Assembly: GCA_020248905.1 (NCBI GenBank)
Contig: JADCGR010000001.1
Span: 1 to 40,494 of the forward strand
DNA: 40,494 nt
Origin: Curvibacter sp.
GTDB taxonomy: Bacteria > Pseudomonadota > Gammaproteobacteria > Burkholderiales > Burkholderiaceae_C
Direction of reading: 5' to 3'
Below are positions 26,370 to 35,242 of this stretch, one piece after another; positions within the stretch are counted from its first letter, which is position 1, and every line of letters begins with the position of its first letter. The translations under genes and the position numbers were made by a program. Under the pieces are notes generated by a model, which made no database searches, was not told the DNA's origin, and saw only the letters and a program-made list of their open reading frames with translations.

Positions 26370-27631
26370 TCGGCCAGCGCCTTGCAAGTGCGGGCTACGG
26401 CGCCGCGATGGTCGCGGGCAAAGCGGCGTGAGGCGCGTGCCATGCTGTCCTGGCGTCCGGGTTCGCGCACCAGCGCCAGCACGCCGCGCACCGCAGCGGC
26501 CATGTCGGCGCAGCGCACGGCTGCGCCCGCTTCCAGCGCGAGATTTGCTGCCTCCTCGAAATTGAAGGTGTGCGGTCCCAGGAACACGGGGCAGCTGCAG
26601 GCCGCCGCCTCGATGAGGTTCTGCCCTCCCAGTGGCGCGAAGCTGCCGCCCAGCAGTGCCACATCGCTCAGGCCGTAGTACAGCGGCATCTCACCCAGCG
26701 TGTCCCCAAGCCAGACGTCAGCCGCCAGATCGACCTGCGTGAGCAGCTCACCCCAGGTGCTGCGGCGCGCGAGAGTCCAACCGTCACGGGTGATGAGGTC
26801 GGCCACTTCGTCGAAGCGCTGCGGATGGCGTGGCACGATCAGCCAGTGCACGCTGCGCGCAGCATCGCGCTCAGCGTGCAGCGCCTGCAGCAGATCGGCT
26901 TCCTCGCCCTCGCGCGAACTGGCGAACATCACCACGGGCCGGCCCAGCGCGGCGCGCCAGTCGCGCCCCCGCTCCAGCAGGGCTGGATCAGGCGTCGCGT
27001 CGAACTTCAGGTTGCCGAAGACGCCGCGTACCGGCGCGTCCAACTGGCGTAGCCGCTGCGCATCGTCCTCGGTCTGGGCCCAGACCGCCGCCAGACGGCG
27101 GTAGGTGAGCCGCGAAAGCCAGGCCACGCGCAAAGCACCGCGCAGGGACTTCTCGCTCAGGCGCGCATTGGCCAGCACCAGAGGCACGGCAGCGGCAGCG
27201 CACGCAGCAGCCAGGTTGGGCCAGACCTCGGTTTCAAGCAGGATGCCCAGTCGCGGCCTGAAATGGGCGAGAAAACGCTGCGCCGCCTCGGGCGTGTCCC
27301 AGGGTTGCCAGACCTGCACATCGCCCTCACGCAAGAGGCTTGCGCCTTCGGCACGCCCAGTGGCGGTGCCGTGGGTCAGCAGCAGCCGCACGTCGGGCCA
27401 GCGCGCGCGCAGTTCCCTGAGCAGCACGGCTGCGGCGCGCGTCTCGCCCAGCGACACGGCATGAACCCAGACGGTGCGACCATCATCCGGCAGGGCCGGC
27501 GAGCTGTAGCGACCAAAGCGCTCTTCGACGGCCACACCGTAGCCGGGCTCAGTACACACGCGTCGGGCCAGCTTGCGCCGCAGCAGCGGCTGCAGCGTGC
27601 GCATGAGCAGGGAGTACAGCACGCGCACCAT
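26357..27631 (-). CDS. waaA: 3-deoxy-D-manno-octulosonic acid (Kdo) transferase
   Basis: 424 residues from the ATG at 27631, which shares one base with the waaC stop (TGATG). Diagnostic segments: VWVHAVSLGETRAA (residues about 54-67), LTHGTATGR, LGILLETEVWPNL with the catalytic Glu, VFGNLKFDA, and GGSFAPLGGQNLIEAA near the C-terminus. WaaA adds Kdo from CMP-Kdo to lipid A precursor at the inner membrane. It follows waaC, giving an LPS inner-core unit. Confidence 0.96.
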   Translation of the reverse strand: MVRVLYSLLMRTLQPLLRRKLARRVCTEPGYGVAVEERFGRYSSPALPDDGRTVWVHAVSLGETRAAAVLLRELRARWPDVRLLLTHGTATGRAEGASLLREGDVQVWQPWDTPEAAQRFLAHFRPRLGILLETEVWPNLAAACAAAAVPLVLANARLSEKSLRGALRVAWLSRLTYRRLAAVWAQTEDDAQRLRQLDAPVRGVFGNLKFDATPDPALLERGRDWRAALGRPVVMFASSREGEEADLLQALHAERDAARSVHWLIVPRHPQRFDEVADLITRDGWTLARRSTWGELLTQVDLAADVWLGDTLGEMPLYYGLSDVALLGGSFAPLGGQNLIEAAACSCPVFLGPHTFNFEEAANLALEAGAAVRCADMAAAVRGVLALVREPGRQDSMARASRRFARDHRGAVARTCKALADYLP

Positions 27632-28620
27632 CAGCTCGCCCCACTGACCGCCTGCCAGGCAGCCCACACCGCCTCAACCGCAGGCACGGGCTGGGCATAG
27701 ACGCTGCGCTGGCGCTTGCGCTGCACGGGCCCGGTGCGCCAGGCAGTATCGAAGTTGTAGATCTGCACGTGGGGCAAATCTAGCGCCACGGCGATATGGC
27801 TCAGACCACTGTCCACTCCCACCACGCCCGCGCAGCCAGCCAACGCGTCCGTCAGCGCGTCCAGTGCCAGGCGCGGCCACACGACCGCGCGAGGCATAGC
27901 GCGCGCCATCTGCCGGCTGCGCCGCTCCTCCTCGTCGCTGCCGTGCAGCAAGGCCACGTCATAGCCCGCGGCGTCCAGGCGCGAGGCCAGCGCAATCCAG
28001 TGCTCCGCTGGCCACTGCTTGTCGGCCCGCGAGGTACCGTGCACCAGCGCCACGCAGGGCCGTGCCCCCAGCATGCCCAGCGCCACCTGTTCGTGCGGGA
28101 CGCGCGCGCCCAGTCCATAGTGCTCCTGCGGGCCCGGCTCGTAGCCCAGTGCGCGGGCACAGAGCAGGCGCGAGCGCTGCACCGCGTGCACATGGGGCTC
28201 GATGCGCAGCGCCACATCAGCGACCCAGCGCGTGGGTGCCTCGTAGCCAGAGCCCTCGGTGCGATTGGCCAGCGCGTAGCGCCTGCCACCCGGTGCAAGC
28301 CGCGCGAGCCACGCCACCAGTGCCGACTTGCTCAGGCCCTGCAGGTCGATGACTGCGTCGTAGGCCTCAGCCTGCAGTGCGGCCTTGAAAATCTTCCATT
28401 GCGCCCGCGTGGTTGCCGCAAAGGGTGACTTGCGCCAGCGCCGAAGTTCGCAGGGAATGACGCGACGCACGCCCTCGCAACGCTGCACCAGGGGCGCAAA
28501 GCCTCTCTCCGCCACCCAGTCGATCTGCGCCTGCGGCATGGCGCAGCGCAGGTCCTGCACGGCTGGCATGGCGTGCACCACGTCACCCAGCGAGGACAGC
28601 TTGACGATGAGGATATTCAA
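27631..28620 (-). CDS. waaC: Lipopolysaccharide heptosyltransferase I
   Basis: 329 residues. ILIVKLSSLGDVVHAMPAVQDL is the N-terminal GT9 motif; VIDLQGLSKSAL, VHGTSRADKQWPAEHW and GVDSGLSHIAVALDLP complete the heptosyltransferase pattern. It adds the first heptose to Kdo-lipid A. The start is unusual: the codon before NILIVK is TTG at 28618-28620, with GGGGA six bases upstream, and no ATG fits the family start. The TTG overlaps the TGA of a tiny upstream ORF. waaA follows with one shared base. Confidence 0.94.
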   Translation of the reverse strand: MNILIVKLSSLGDVVHAMPAVQDLRCAMPQAQIDWVAERGFAPLVQRCEGVRRVIPCELRRWRKSPFAATTRAQWKIFKAALQAEAYDAVIDLQGLSKSALVAWLARLAPGGRRYALANRTEGSGYEAPTRWVADVALRIEPHVHAVQRSRLLCARALGYEPGPQEHYGLGARVPHEQVALGMLGARPCVALVHGTSRADKQWPAEHWIALASRLDAAGYDVALLHGSDEEERRSRQMARAMPRAVVWPRLALDALTDALAGCAGVVGVDSGLSHIAVALDLPHVQIYNFDTAWRTGPVQRKRQRSVYAQPVPAVEAVWAAWQAVSGAS

Positions 28621-28724
28621 AAGTGGTCCCCACGCTTGTCATTGCTCGTACCTTCTTGCTCCCCGCGGGGGCCCTTGCATCTTGGAGCGGCCCGGCGATG
28701 CTCACGCCTTAGCTGCTTACTCAT
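28617..28724 (-). CDS. Tiny basic ORF between manB and waaC, 35 aa, doubtful
   Basis: The frame runs MSKQLRREHRRAAPRCKGP and ends GDHF, with its TGA overlapping the waaC TTG start. It is Arg/Lys-rich and has no ribosome site before its ATG, which begins two bases after the manB stop. A perfect 10-base palindrome, CCCCGCGGGG at 28661-28670, lies inside. It may act as a translational coupler for the TTG-started waaC, be part of a dispersed repeat, or be untranslated. Confidence 0.3.
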   Translation of the reverse strand: MSKQLRREHRRAAPRCKGPRGEQEGTSNDKRGDHF

Positions 28725-28725
28725 G

Positions 28726-30108
28726 TCAATGCGCGGCGGCAGCGAAGGCGGCGTCCGGCTTGACGCTGCGCAGCAGGGCCAGCATCTCGCCTTCGATGCG
28801 CTGCAGCGCCTGCGGCGTGTGGCCTTCGAAGCGCAGCACGAGAACCGGTGTGGTGTTAGAGGCACGGATCAGGCCGAAGCCATCGGGCCAGTCGACCCGC
28901 ACGCCATCAATGGTGTTGACGGTGGCGGGTGCGACGAACTGCGCCTTGTTCTGCAGCGCGTCCACCAGGCGGTGCGGTTCCCCCTCAGCGCAGGGCACGT
29001 TGAGCTCGGGCGTGGAATGGCTGGTGGGCAGGGCGTTGAGCACCGCCCCCACATCGGCCGAACGGCTCAATATCTCAAGCAGACGGCAGGCCGCATAAGT
29101 GCCATCGTCAAAACCGAACCAGCGCTCCTTGAAGAAGATGTGGCCGCTCATCTCGCCGCCCAGCGGCGATTCGATCTCCTTCATGCGAGCCTTGATCAAC
29201 GAGTGGCCGGTCTTGAACATCAGGGGCTTGCCGCCCGCAGCCTCAATCGCGGGCGCGAGGCGCTGCGAGCACTTCACGTCGTAGACGATGGTACCGCCGG
29301 GCACACGGCTGAGCACGTCGCGCGCGAACAGCATGATCTGGCGGTCGGGAAAGATGTTGTTGCCATCACGGGTGACGATGCCCAGGCGATCGCCATCGCC
29401 ATCGAAGGCCAGCCCCAGCTCGGCGTCGCTGCCCTGTAGGGCGCCGATGAGGTCGCGCAGGTTCTCGGGCTTGCTCGGATCCGGGTGGTGGTTGGGAAAG
29501 GTCCCGTCGACCTCGCTGTGAAGCTCGATCACCTCGCAGCCCAGCGCGCGCAGAATGGCCGGGGCTGAGGCACCGGCGACGCCGTTGCCCGAATCAACCA
29601 CGACCTTCATCCGTCGCGCCAGCCGGACGTCACCGATGATGCGATCACGGTAGGGTGCGTAAACATTGAGGTTCGTGACCTTACCTCCCTCGCGCAGTTG
29701 CCAGGATTCACGTTCCATCGTCCGGCGCAAGCCCTGGATCTCGTCGCCATAGATGGCTCGGCCCGCGAGCACCATCTTGAAGCCGTTGTAATCGGCGGGG
29801 TTGTGGCTGCCCGTGACCTGGATACCGCTGTGGCAGACGGTGCTGGCCGCGAAGTAGACCATGGGGGTGGTGACCATGCCCACATCAATCACCTCCATGC
29901 CCGTGCCTACCAGGCCGCGAATCAGCGCTGCACTGAGCGCCGGGCCGCTGAGTCGGCCATCGCGCCCCACGGCCACACGGGTCTCGCCGACCTTGCGCGC
30001 GGCGGTGCCAAAGGCCCGGCCCAGGGGCTCGGCCACGGCCTCGTTGAGGGTGGACGGCACGATGCCGCGGATGTCATAGGCCTTGAAAATCGAGGCGGAA
30101 ACTTGCAT
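28726..30108 (-). CDS. manB: Phosphomannomutase/phosphoglucomutase
   Basis: 460 residues from the ATG at 30108 (MQVSASIFKAYDIRGIVPS). The active-site serine loop is QVTGSHNPADYNGFK (about residues 100-114), the metal loop is LAFDGDGDRLGIV (three Asp), the sugar loop is GGEMSGHIFFKERW, and the phosphate loop is RASNTTPVLVLRFEG near the end. It interconverts hexose 1- and 6-phosphates for LPS, exopolysaccharide and nucleotide sugars, which fits its place before waaC and waaA. The longer open frame upstream covers the divergent small gene and is not used. Confidence 0.95.
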   Translation of the reverse strand: MQVSASIFKAYDIRGIVPSTLNEAVAEPLGRAFGTAARKVGETRVAVGRDGRLSGPALSAALIRGLVGTGMEVIDVGMVTTPMVYFAASTVCHSGIQVTGSHNPADYNGFKMVLAGRAIYGDEIQGLRRTMERESWQLREGGKVTNLNVYAPYRDRIIGDVRLARRMKVVVDSGNGVAGASAPAILRALGCEVIELHSEVDGTFPNHHPDPSKPENLRDLIGALQGSDAELGLAFDGDGDRLGIVTRDGNNIFPDRQIMLFARDVLSRVPGGTIVYDVKCSQRLAPAIEAAGGKPLMFKTGHSLIKARMKEIESPLGGEMSGHIFFKERWFGFDDGTYAACRLLEILSRSADVGAVLNALPTSHSTPELNVPCAEGEPHRLVDALQNKAQFVAPATVNTIDGVRVDWPDGFGLIRASNTTPVLVLRFEGHTPQALQRIEGEMLALLRSVKPDAAFAAAAH

Positions 30109-30205
30109 GGGTGAGGGCTCACAGGAAGCTGAAATCCAGCCCGCAGTGCGCGGGGTCGCCCATTGTAGGCGGGGCTTCATGGCACGCCGATAATTGGGAG
30201 TGGAG

Positions 30206-30367
30206 ATGAACTCCGCCCGCAAGAGCAAACTCAAGCTCAAGCAGCACCCGCCGCGCAACCCGATGGTGGTGCCCGCGCGACAGCGCAAGGCGGGCTCGCA
30301 TCGCCGGACGAAGAAGAGCGAACGCCAGGCCCAGCAGCGCGCGCTGCGCAAGGCGCTGCAAGCCTAA
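30206..30367 (+). CDS. Small basic conserved protein, 53 aa
   Basis: MNSARKSKLKLKQHPPRNP opens a 53-residue protein made almost wholly of Lys, Arg, Gln and Ala, ending RALRKALQA. GGGAGTGGAG lies directly before the ATG. GATAAT at 30189-30194 could be a -10 element. Similar short basic proteins are annotated as hypothetical in Burkholderiales, as I recall, but no function is known to me; the charge suggests nucleic-acid or ribosome binding. Its stop overlaps that of the convergent GIDE-type gene by three bases. Confidence 0.72.
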   Translation: MNSARKSKLKLKQHPPRNPMVVPARQRKAGSHRRTKKSERQAQQRALRKALQA

Positions 30368-31269
30368 AGCGGCTGGCGCCACCACCAGGCCAGCCAGCCC
30401 AGGGCGGCGAAAAAGACAGCGAGTTGCCCCAGCGCCATCCAGAGAAAGCGCCGCACGAGCTCGTCTGGTTCGTGGTTGCTGATCAGATAGAGACTCAACG
30501 GCGCTCCCTCCACCAAGTGCAGTTCGGGCTGGCGTCGCAGCTCGCGGTGCTTTTTCTCCACCTCGCCCCGCGCGAGGCGCCGGGCCATTTCCCACTCACG
30601 CAAATCGACCTGGCCATCGTGGTCGAGATCGAAGCGCCTGAGCAGGCCGCCCTGATCGCGCTTCCACTCGGCCAGCATATCGCGCACGTCGGCGCCCGCG
30701 TCCAGCCCATGGTGCGGGTGGCGCGTCACGAAATGACCGAGCACATAGATGCGATCCCGTTGGCGCAGGGTCCACTCCGCGTAGCGGTAGTCGACCTCGT
30801 TCCAGCGCCTGCAGTGTCGCGTCACGATCTCGGCCCCATCCGGGTCGACCAGACACTGGCCGCTGCCGTCGTCCAGCACGAAGCTCGTCTGGCTCTGGCC
30901 CTGATCGACCAGCTCCCATTTGTTGTCACTGCCCTTGCGCTCGACCTGGTAGCGGTACCACAGGCAGGGCGCCCCGCTGAGCGGTGACACCAGGGGGTTC
31001 ACGTCCAGGGGGTGTCCACGCCCGTGCAGTTCCACATAGCCCTGGGCCGCGCTCGCAATGCGCGAAGTCGGCATGCCCGTGATGGCATATCGCCGGCGCA
31101 GGGCCAACACCCAGCCCAGCAGGGCCAGCGCGGCCACGCCAGCCAGCGCGACTAGCCAGACCTCACGCTGCCCTTTGTGGAAACCCACGGCCATCAGGAC
31201 GAACTGACCGAAAACCACCCGAGCGTGCAGGGACCCCGGCCCCCCACCGAAGGACAGATACCAGCGCAT
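30364..31269 (-). CDS. GIDE-domain membrane protein with EF-hand
   Basis: 301 residues from the ATG at 31269. Membrane segments are near the N-terminus (about 37-56, LVALAGVAALALLGWVLAL) and C-terminus (about 273-297). Between them is the GIDE domain: SAAQGYVELHGRGHPLD, LSGAPCLWYRYQVERK, DGAEIV and YRYAEWTLRQRDRIYVLGHF. DLDHDGQVDLREW at about 212-224 is a full EF-hand calcium loop with acidic residues at 1, 3, 5 and 12. GIDE proteins are known next to LemA, and lemA lies 22 bases upstream here. In eukaryotes the domain occurs in a ubiquitin ligase; the bacterial role is unknown. Confidence 0.83.
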   Translation of the reverse strand: MRWYLSFGGGPGSLHARVVFGQFVLMAVGFHKGQREVWLVALAGVAALALLGWVLALRRRYAITGMPTSRIASAAQGYVELHGRGHPLDVNPLVSPLSGAPCLWYRYQVERKGSDNKWELVDQGQSQTSFVLDDGSGQCLVDPDGAEIVTRHCRRWNEVDYRYAEWTLRQRDRIYVLGHFVTRHPHHGLDAGADVRDMLAEWKRDQGGLLRRFDLDHDGQVDLREWEMARRLARGEVEKKHRELRRQPELHLVEGAPLSLYLISNHEPDELVRRFLWMALGQLAVFFAALGWLAWWWRQPL

Positions 31270-31291
31270 GGCCAAGCGTGACCGCTGGCGC

Positions 31292-31867
31292 TCAGCGTAT
31301 GAAGAGCTGGGCCACGTCCACGTCGGCCTTCTCGTGGTCGGCAAACTCGAGCAGCGGATGGTGCCCGAAACGGAAGAAGCGCGCGACCAGCGTATCGGGG
31401 AAGGAGTCCACCCGCACATTGTTGATGTTGACCGACTCGTTGTAGAGCTCGCGCCGGTCCGAGATCAGGCTTTCCAGGGTGCTGATGCGCTGCTGCAGCT
31501 CCATGAAGTGCTCGTTGGCCTTGAGCTCCGGGTAAGCCTCGGCCACGGCAAAGATCTGGCCCAGGCCCATGCGAAGCGTGCCTTCGGCACGGCTTAAGGC
31601 TGGCACGTCCTGCGCCTCGCGGGCGCTCTGCACCCGGCTGCGAGCCTCGATCACGGCCTGCAGCGTGGCCTGCTCGAACTGTTTGTACTGCCTGCACACC
31701 TCGACCAGCTTGGGCAACTCGTCATGGCGCTGTTTGAGCGCGACATCAATATTGGCCCAGGACTTGGCAACGTTGTGCTTGAGCTGCACGAGGCCGTTGT
31801 AAAGCATGATCACGTAGATCGCGGCGACGAGCACGACGCCCCAGAAGATCGCGGAACCCATGGACAT
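31292..31867 (-). CDS. LemA family protein
   Basis: 191 residues. One N-terminal membrane helix (AIFWGVVLVAAIYVIMLYNGLV) is followed by the LemA signature VQLKHNVAKSWANIDVALKQRHDELPKLVE and a long coiled region ending ESVNINNVRVDSFPDTLVARFF. GAGGAGG lies six bases before the ATG at 31867. It faces the periplasm or cytoplasm as a membrane-tethered helical bundle of unknown job. It is first of a two-gene set with the GIDE protein. Confidence 0.93.
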   Translation of the reverse strand: MSMGSAIFWGVVLVAAIYVIMLYNGLVQLKHNVAKSWANIDVALKQRHDELPKLVEVCRQYKQFEQATLQAVIEARSRVQSAREAQDVPALSRAEGTLRMGLGQIFAVAEAYPELKANEHFMELQQRISTLESLISDRRELYNESVNINNVRVDSFPDTLVARFFRFGHHPLLEFADHEKADVDVAQLFIR

Positions 31868-31935
31868 CCCAGCCCTCCTCAGTGTGGACGCTCATCATAC
31901 GAGCGGGCCTGCTGCAACGTACGCCCCGCGATGGA

Positions 31936-31971
31936 AAAAAGGGACCGCATCCTTCAGCGCTGTCCCTTTTT
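31936..31971 (-). terminator. Rho-independent terminator after ahpF
   Basis: Perfect 10-base arms AAAAAGGGAC (31936-31945) and GTCCCTTTTT (31962-31971) around a 16-base loop. On the minus strand the hairpin follows the ahpF stop by 16 bases and is followed by a T-run, as expected of an intrinsic terminator. The A-run on the other arm would also allow use in the plus direction. Confidence 0.82.
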
Positions 31972-31987
31972 GGCGACGCAGTGCCAC

Positions 31988-33565
31988 TCAGGCAGCGACG
32001 GCCTCGGGCACCGGCGTGCGGATCAGATGATCGAAGGCGCTGAGCGCGGCCTTGGCGCCATCGCCCGCAGCGATCACGATCTGCTTGTAAGGAACGGTCG
32101 TGCAGTCGCCAGCAGCAAAGACACCGGCCACATTGGTGTGGCCCTTGGGGTCGACCACGACTTCGCCATAACGGCTGAGCTCGACGGTGCCCTTGAGCCA
32201 CTCGGTGTTGGGCACCAGGCCGATCTGCACAAAGACACCTTCGAGCTCCACGTGTTTCGTCTCGCCGCTCACGCGGTCTTTGTAACCCAGGCCATGCACC
32301 CTGCTGCCGTCGCCGGTGATCTCGGTGGTCTGGGCGTTGACGTGGATACTCGCATTGGGCAGGCTCTTGAGCTTGCTTACGAGCACGGCGTCGGCCTTGA
32401 GCTGATCGGCGAACTCGATGAGGGTGACGTGCTGAACGATTCCAGCCAGATCAATGGCCGCTTCCACGCCAGAGTTGCCACCACCGATCACGGCCACGCG
32501 CTTGCCCTTGAACAGAGGGCCATCGCAATGCGGGCAGTAGGCCACGCCCCGGTTCTTGTACTCCTGCTCCCCGGGCACGTTGACATTGCGCCAGCGCGCG
32601 CCGGTGGACAGGATCACGCTGCGCGCGGCCAGCACGCCGCCGTTAGCCATCTGCACCCGGACCAGGCCGCCAGGTGCTTCGGCCGGGATCAGTCTGTCGG
32701 CACGCTGCAGGTTCATGATGTCCACCTCATAGTGGCGCACCTGCTGTTCCATGGCGGCGGCGAAAGCCGGACCATTGGTCTCCAGCACCGAGATGTAGTT
32801 CTCAATGCCCATGGTGTCGTTCACCTGGCCGCCAAAACGCTCCGCTGCCACACCCACGCGGATACCTTTGCGCGCCGCGTACACGGCCGCTGCGGCACCG
32901 GCAGGGCCACCGCCGACGATGAGCACGTCGTAGGGCTCCCGGGCGGAGAGTTTGGCCGCATCGCGGTCTTGCGACTTCACGTCAAGCTTGGCCACGATCT
33001 CCTCCACGGTCATGCGACCCGAGGCGAAGACCTGACCGTTCAGATAGGTCATGGGCACGGCCATGATCTGGCGCGCATCGACCTCCGCCTGGTACAGGCC
33101 GCCGTCGATCACCGTCGTCTTGACGCGCGGGTTGAGGATGGCCATGAGGCTCGTCGCCTGCACCACGTCCGGGCAGTTGTGGCAGCTCAGGGACATGTAG
33201 ACCTCGAACTGGTAGTCCCCGTCGAGCGCCCGGATCTGCTCGATCACGTCCGCCTCGACCTTGGGCGGATGTCCGCCGGTCCACAGCAGGGCGAGCACCA
33301 GGGAGGTGAATTCGTGGCCCAGCGGGATGGCCGCGAAGTGTACGCCGGTGCTTTCGCCCTCACGCGCGATCACGAACGACGGCTTGCGGGTATCCGTGCC
33401 GCTCTCGTCATAGCTCACCTGGTCGGAAAGACTGGCGATCTGCCGCAGCAGATCGCGCAGCTCGGACGACTTATCACTGCCATCGAGCGATGCGATCAGG
33501 CGGATCGGCCGCTGCAGCTTGCCCAGGTAGGCCCGGAGCTGGGATTTGAGCGTGTCGTCAAGCAT
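31988..33565 (-). CDS. ahpF: Alkyl hydroperoxide reductase subunit F
   Basis: 525 residues, full length for AhpF. The N-terminal double-thioredoxin domain has [12 protein letters not shown] (CxxC, about residues 130-133). The flavoprotein part has [21 protein letters not shown] (FAD), the redox-active CPHC in [31 protein letters not shown] (NADH) and [16 protein letters not shown]. It passes electrons from NADH to AhpC. The ATG at 33565 has GGAG six bases upstream. It follows ahpC on the same strand after 127 bases with inverted repeats. Confidence 0.97.
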   Translation of the reverse strand: MLDDTLKSQLRAYLGKLQRPIRLIASLDGSDKSSELRDLLRQIASLSDQVSYDESGTDTRKPSFVIAREGESTGVHFAAIPLGHEFTSLVLALLWTGGHPPKVEADVIEQIRALDGDYQFEVYMSLSCHNCPDVVQATSLMAILNPRVKTTVIDGGLYQAEVDARQIMAVPMTYLNGQVFASGRMTVEEIVAKLDVKSQDRDAAKLSAREPYDVLIVGGGPAGAAAAVYAARKGIRVGVAAERFGGQVNDTMGIENYISVLETNGPAFAAAMEQQVRHYEVDIMNLQRADRLIPAEAPGGLVRVQMANGGVLAARSVILSTGARWRNVNVPGEQEYKNRGVAYCPHCDGPLFKGKRVAVIGGGNSGVEAAIDLAGIVQHVTLIEFADQLKADAVLVSKLKSLPNASIHVNAQTTEITGDGSRVHGLGYKDRVSGETKHVELEGVFVQIGLVPNTEWLKGTVELSRYGEVVVDPKGHTNVAGVFAAGDCTTVPYKQIVIAAGDGAKAALSAFDHLIRTPVPEAVAA

Positions 33566-33594
33566 GGCTTACTCCATCGAGGGTTGTGCGTTCA

Positions 33595-33668
33595 GCGTTG
33601 AGCGCCGCAGTGCCAGCGCCGCGGGCTAAGCGTTCAGGGAAGGGCGCTGAGCGCAGCACGCTCAACGC
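33595..33668. repeat. Inverted repeats in the ahpC-ahpF gap
   Basis: GCGTTGAGCG (33595-33604) pairs perfectly with CGCTCAACGC (33659-33668). Related words GCGTTCA (33589 and 33630 areas), GCGCTGAGCGC (33644-33654) and TTAACGCTC (33677 area) fill the rest. The stretch could fold into a branched hairpin between ahpC and ahpF that trims or partly ends the ahpC message, giving more AhpC than AhpF. Confidence 0.6.
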
Positions 33669-33692
33669 CCAACACTTAACGCTCGACCAGCC

Positions 33693-34256
33693 TCAGATCT
33701 TGCCGACCAGGTCCAGGGACGGGGTCAGGGTCTTGGCGCCTTCGTTCCACTTGGCCGGGCAAACCTGGCCGGGGTGGGCGGCGGTGTACTGGGCGGCCTT
33801 GAGCTTGCGCAGAGTTTCCTTGACGTCGCGGGCAATCTCGTTGCTGTGGACTTCAGCGGTCTTGATGACGCCCTCGGGGTTGATCACGAAGGTGCCGCGC
33901 AGCGCCAAGCCTTCTTCGGGGATGAGCACGTCGAAGGCCTTGGACAGGGCGTGGGTGGGATCGCCCACCAGCGGGAACTTGGCCTTGCCCACGGCGGGCG
34001 AAGTCTCGTGCCATACCTTGTGCGAGAAGTGGGTGTCGGTCGTGACGATGTAGACCTCGGTGCCGGTCTTCTGGAACTCGGCGTAGTTCTCGGCTGCGTC
34101 CTCAATCTCGGTGGGGCAGTTGAAGGTGAAGGCCGCCGGCATGAAGATCAGCACAGACCACTTGCCCTTGAGGGTGGCGTCGCTCACTTCGATGAACTTG
34201 CCGTTATGGAAAGCCGTGGTCTTGAACGGCTGGACCGGGGTGTTGATCAGGGACAT
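33693..34256 (-). CDS. ahpC: Peroxiredoxin AhpC
   Basis: 187 residues, the usual length, from the ATG at 34256 with AGGAG five bases upstream. The peroxidatic cysteine is in FMPAAFTFNCPTEIED (about residue 47; Asn replaces the common Val before Cys) and the resolving cysteine in GQVCPAKW near the end. FPLVGDPTHALSKAFDVL and RGTFVINPEGVI are typical. It reduces hydrogen and alkyl peroxides with AhpF. A 39-residue in-frame extension upstream has no ribosome site and lies in the promoter region. Confidence 0.97.
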   Translation of the reverse strand: MSLINTPVQPFKTTAFHNGKFIEVSDATLKGKWSVLIFMPAAFTFNCPTEIEDAAENYAEFQKTGTEVYIVTTDTHFSHKVWHETSPAVGKAKFPLVGDPTHALSKAFDVLIPEEGLALRGTFVINPEGVIKTAEVHSNEIARDVKETLRKLKAAQYTAAHPGQVCPAKWNEGAKTLTPSLDLVGKI

Positions 34257-34321
34257 GGGAACTCCTGGTGGGTTGATAAGGGAAAGAGAGCTACAGCACG
34301 GCTGCGATTGCCGACCGGGGA

Positions 34322-34386
34322 ATTGTAGTCTTTGGCTATTAGTTTCTATTTGCGATTTATCAATGCTAAGCATAGAGATTCTTTAT
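34322..34386 (-). promoter_or_regulatory. ahpC promoter with candidate OxyR site
   Basis: On the minus strand TACAAT (plus positions 34322-34327) is a good -10. Upstream, at 34350-34386, tetramers spaced by seven bases read ATAA, CTAT, ATTG, GCAA; the OxyR pattern is ATAG, CTAT, ATAG, CTAT, so the first three match at 3, 4 and 3 of 4 bases and the last poorly. The stretch is AT-rich, in the right place to contact RNA polymerase, and the gene is a classic OxyR target. Confidence 0.35.
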
Positions 34387-34417
34387 TGCGCCGCATAAAC
34401 AACCCCAAGCGGGGGAG

Positions 34418-35221
34418 ATGATGCGCTTTTACCGTGGGGCACAATGGCCAGCGATGTTCGTGCTTTCCAAGCTGCTCTCCTTCGTCACCCAGCCGCTCTC
34501 GTGGGTAATCGCCGTGCTCGCCGCCGGTGTGCTGTTGCAGCGCCGGCGGCCGCGCGCCGCAAGGGCGCTGCTGTGGAGCGCGCTGACCGTCCTGGTCCTG
34601 CAGGGCTGGGAGCCCTTGCCCGACGCCCTGCTGCGCCGGCTCGAAGCGCAGCACCCGCGACCAGCCCAGCCGGACCTGCAGCGATATGCGGGCGTCGTCG
34701 TGCTCGGCGGCGCACTGGAGCCCGCAGCCCTGTGGACGTCCCATGAACAACCGGCGCTCAACAGCGCGGCCGAGCGCATGACGGCTGGCGTGGCCCTGCT
34801 GCAGCGCGCGCCCGGCCTGCGCCTGCTCTTCACAGGCGGCGAGGGCGAACTGCTGGGCAGCCCACTGAGCGAGGCCGAACGGGCCCAGCGTTTCTACGCC
34901 GAGCAGGGCGTGGACCCGCAGCGCCTGATCTTCGAATCGGCCTCGCGAAACACCTACGAGAACGCCGTGTTCAGCGCCCGGATGTCAGGAGTGGACAAGA
35001 GCCGTCCGTGGCTGCTGCTCACCTCGGCCTGGCACATGCCGCGCGCAATGGCGACCTTCCAGCAGGCGGGCTGGAACGTCACCCCCTGGCCGGCCGACTA
35101 CCGGGCGGCGCGGGAGTCTGACTGGCACCGCTATTCGCTGGCCTCCAGCGCACTCAAATGGCAGACCGCCCTGCACGAGTATCTGGGCCTGGCGGTATAC
35201 CGCCTCGCGGGACGCCTCTGA
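34418..35221 (+). CDS. YdcF/SanA-type DUF218 membrane protein
   Basis: Up to 267 residues; ATGs at 34418, 34421 and 34454 are possible, the last giving MFVLSKLLSFVTQPLSWV, a common family start. Two membrane helices lie near the N-terminus. The DUF218 domain has VVVLGGALEP, ERMTAGVALLQ, LLFTGGEGELL, IFESASRNTYENAVFSA and LLTSAWHMPRAMATFQQAGW. Family members affect envelope carbohydrate or cyclic Enterobacterial common antigen; the precise reaction here is unknown. It is divergent from ahpC and convergent with the CNNM-type gene. Confidence 0.88.
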   Translation: MMRFYRGAQWPAMFVLSKLLSFVTQPLSWVIAVLAAGVLLQRRRPRAARALLWSALTVLVLQGWEPLPDALLRRLEAQHPRPAQPDLQRYAGVVVLGGALEPAALWTSHEQPALNSAAERMTAGVALLQRAPGLRLLFTGGEGELLGSPLSEAERAQRFYAEQGVDPQRLIFESASRNTYENAVFSARMSGVDKSRPWLLLTSAWHMPRAMATFQQAGWNVTPWPADYRAARESDWHRYSLASSALKWQTALHEYLGLAVYRLAGRL

Positions 35222-35242
35222 CCTACGCCCGGGGGCAGCGAC

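Noticed and set aside
31936-31971. Terminator of lemA
   Set aside because: lemA is transcribed leftward from 31867, so the hairpin lies upstream of it; it belongs to ahpF.
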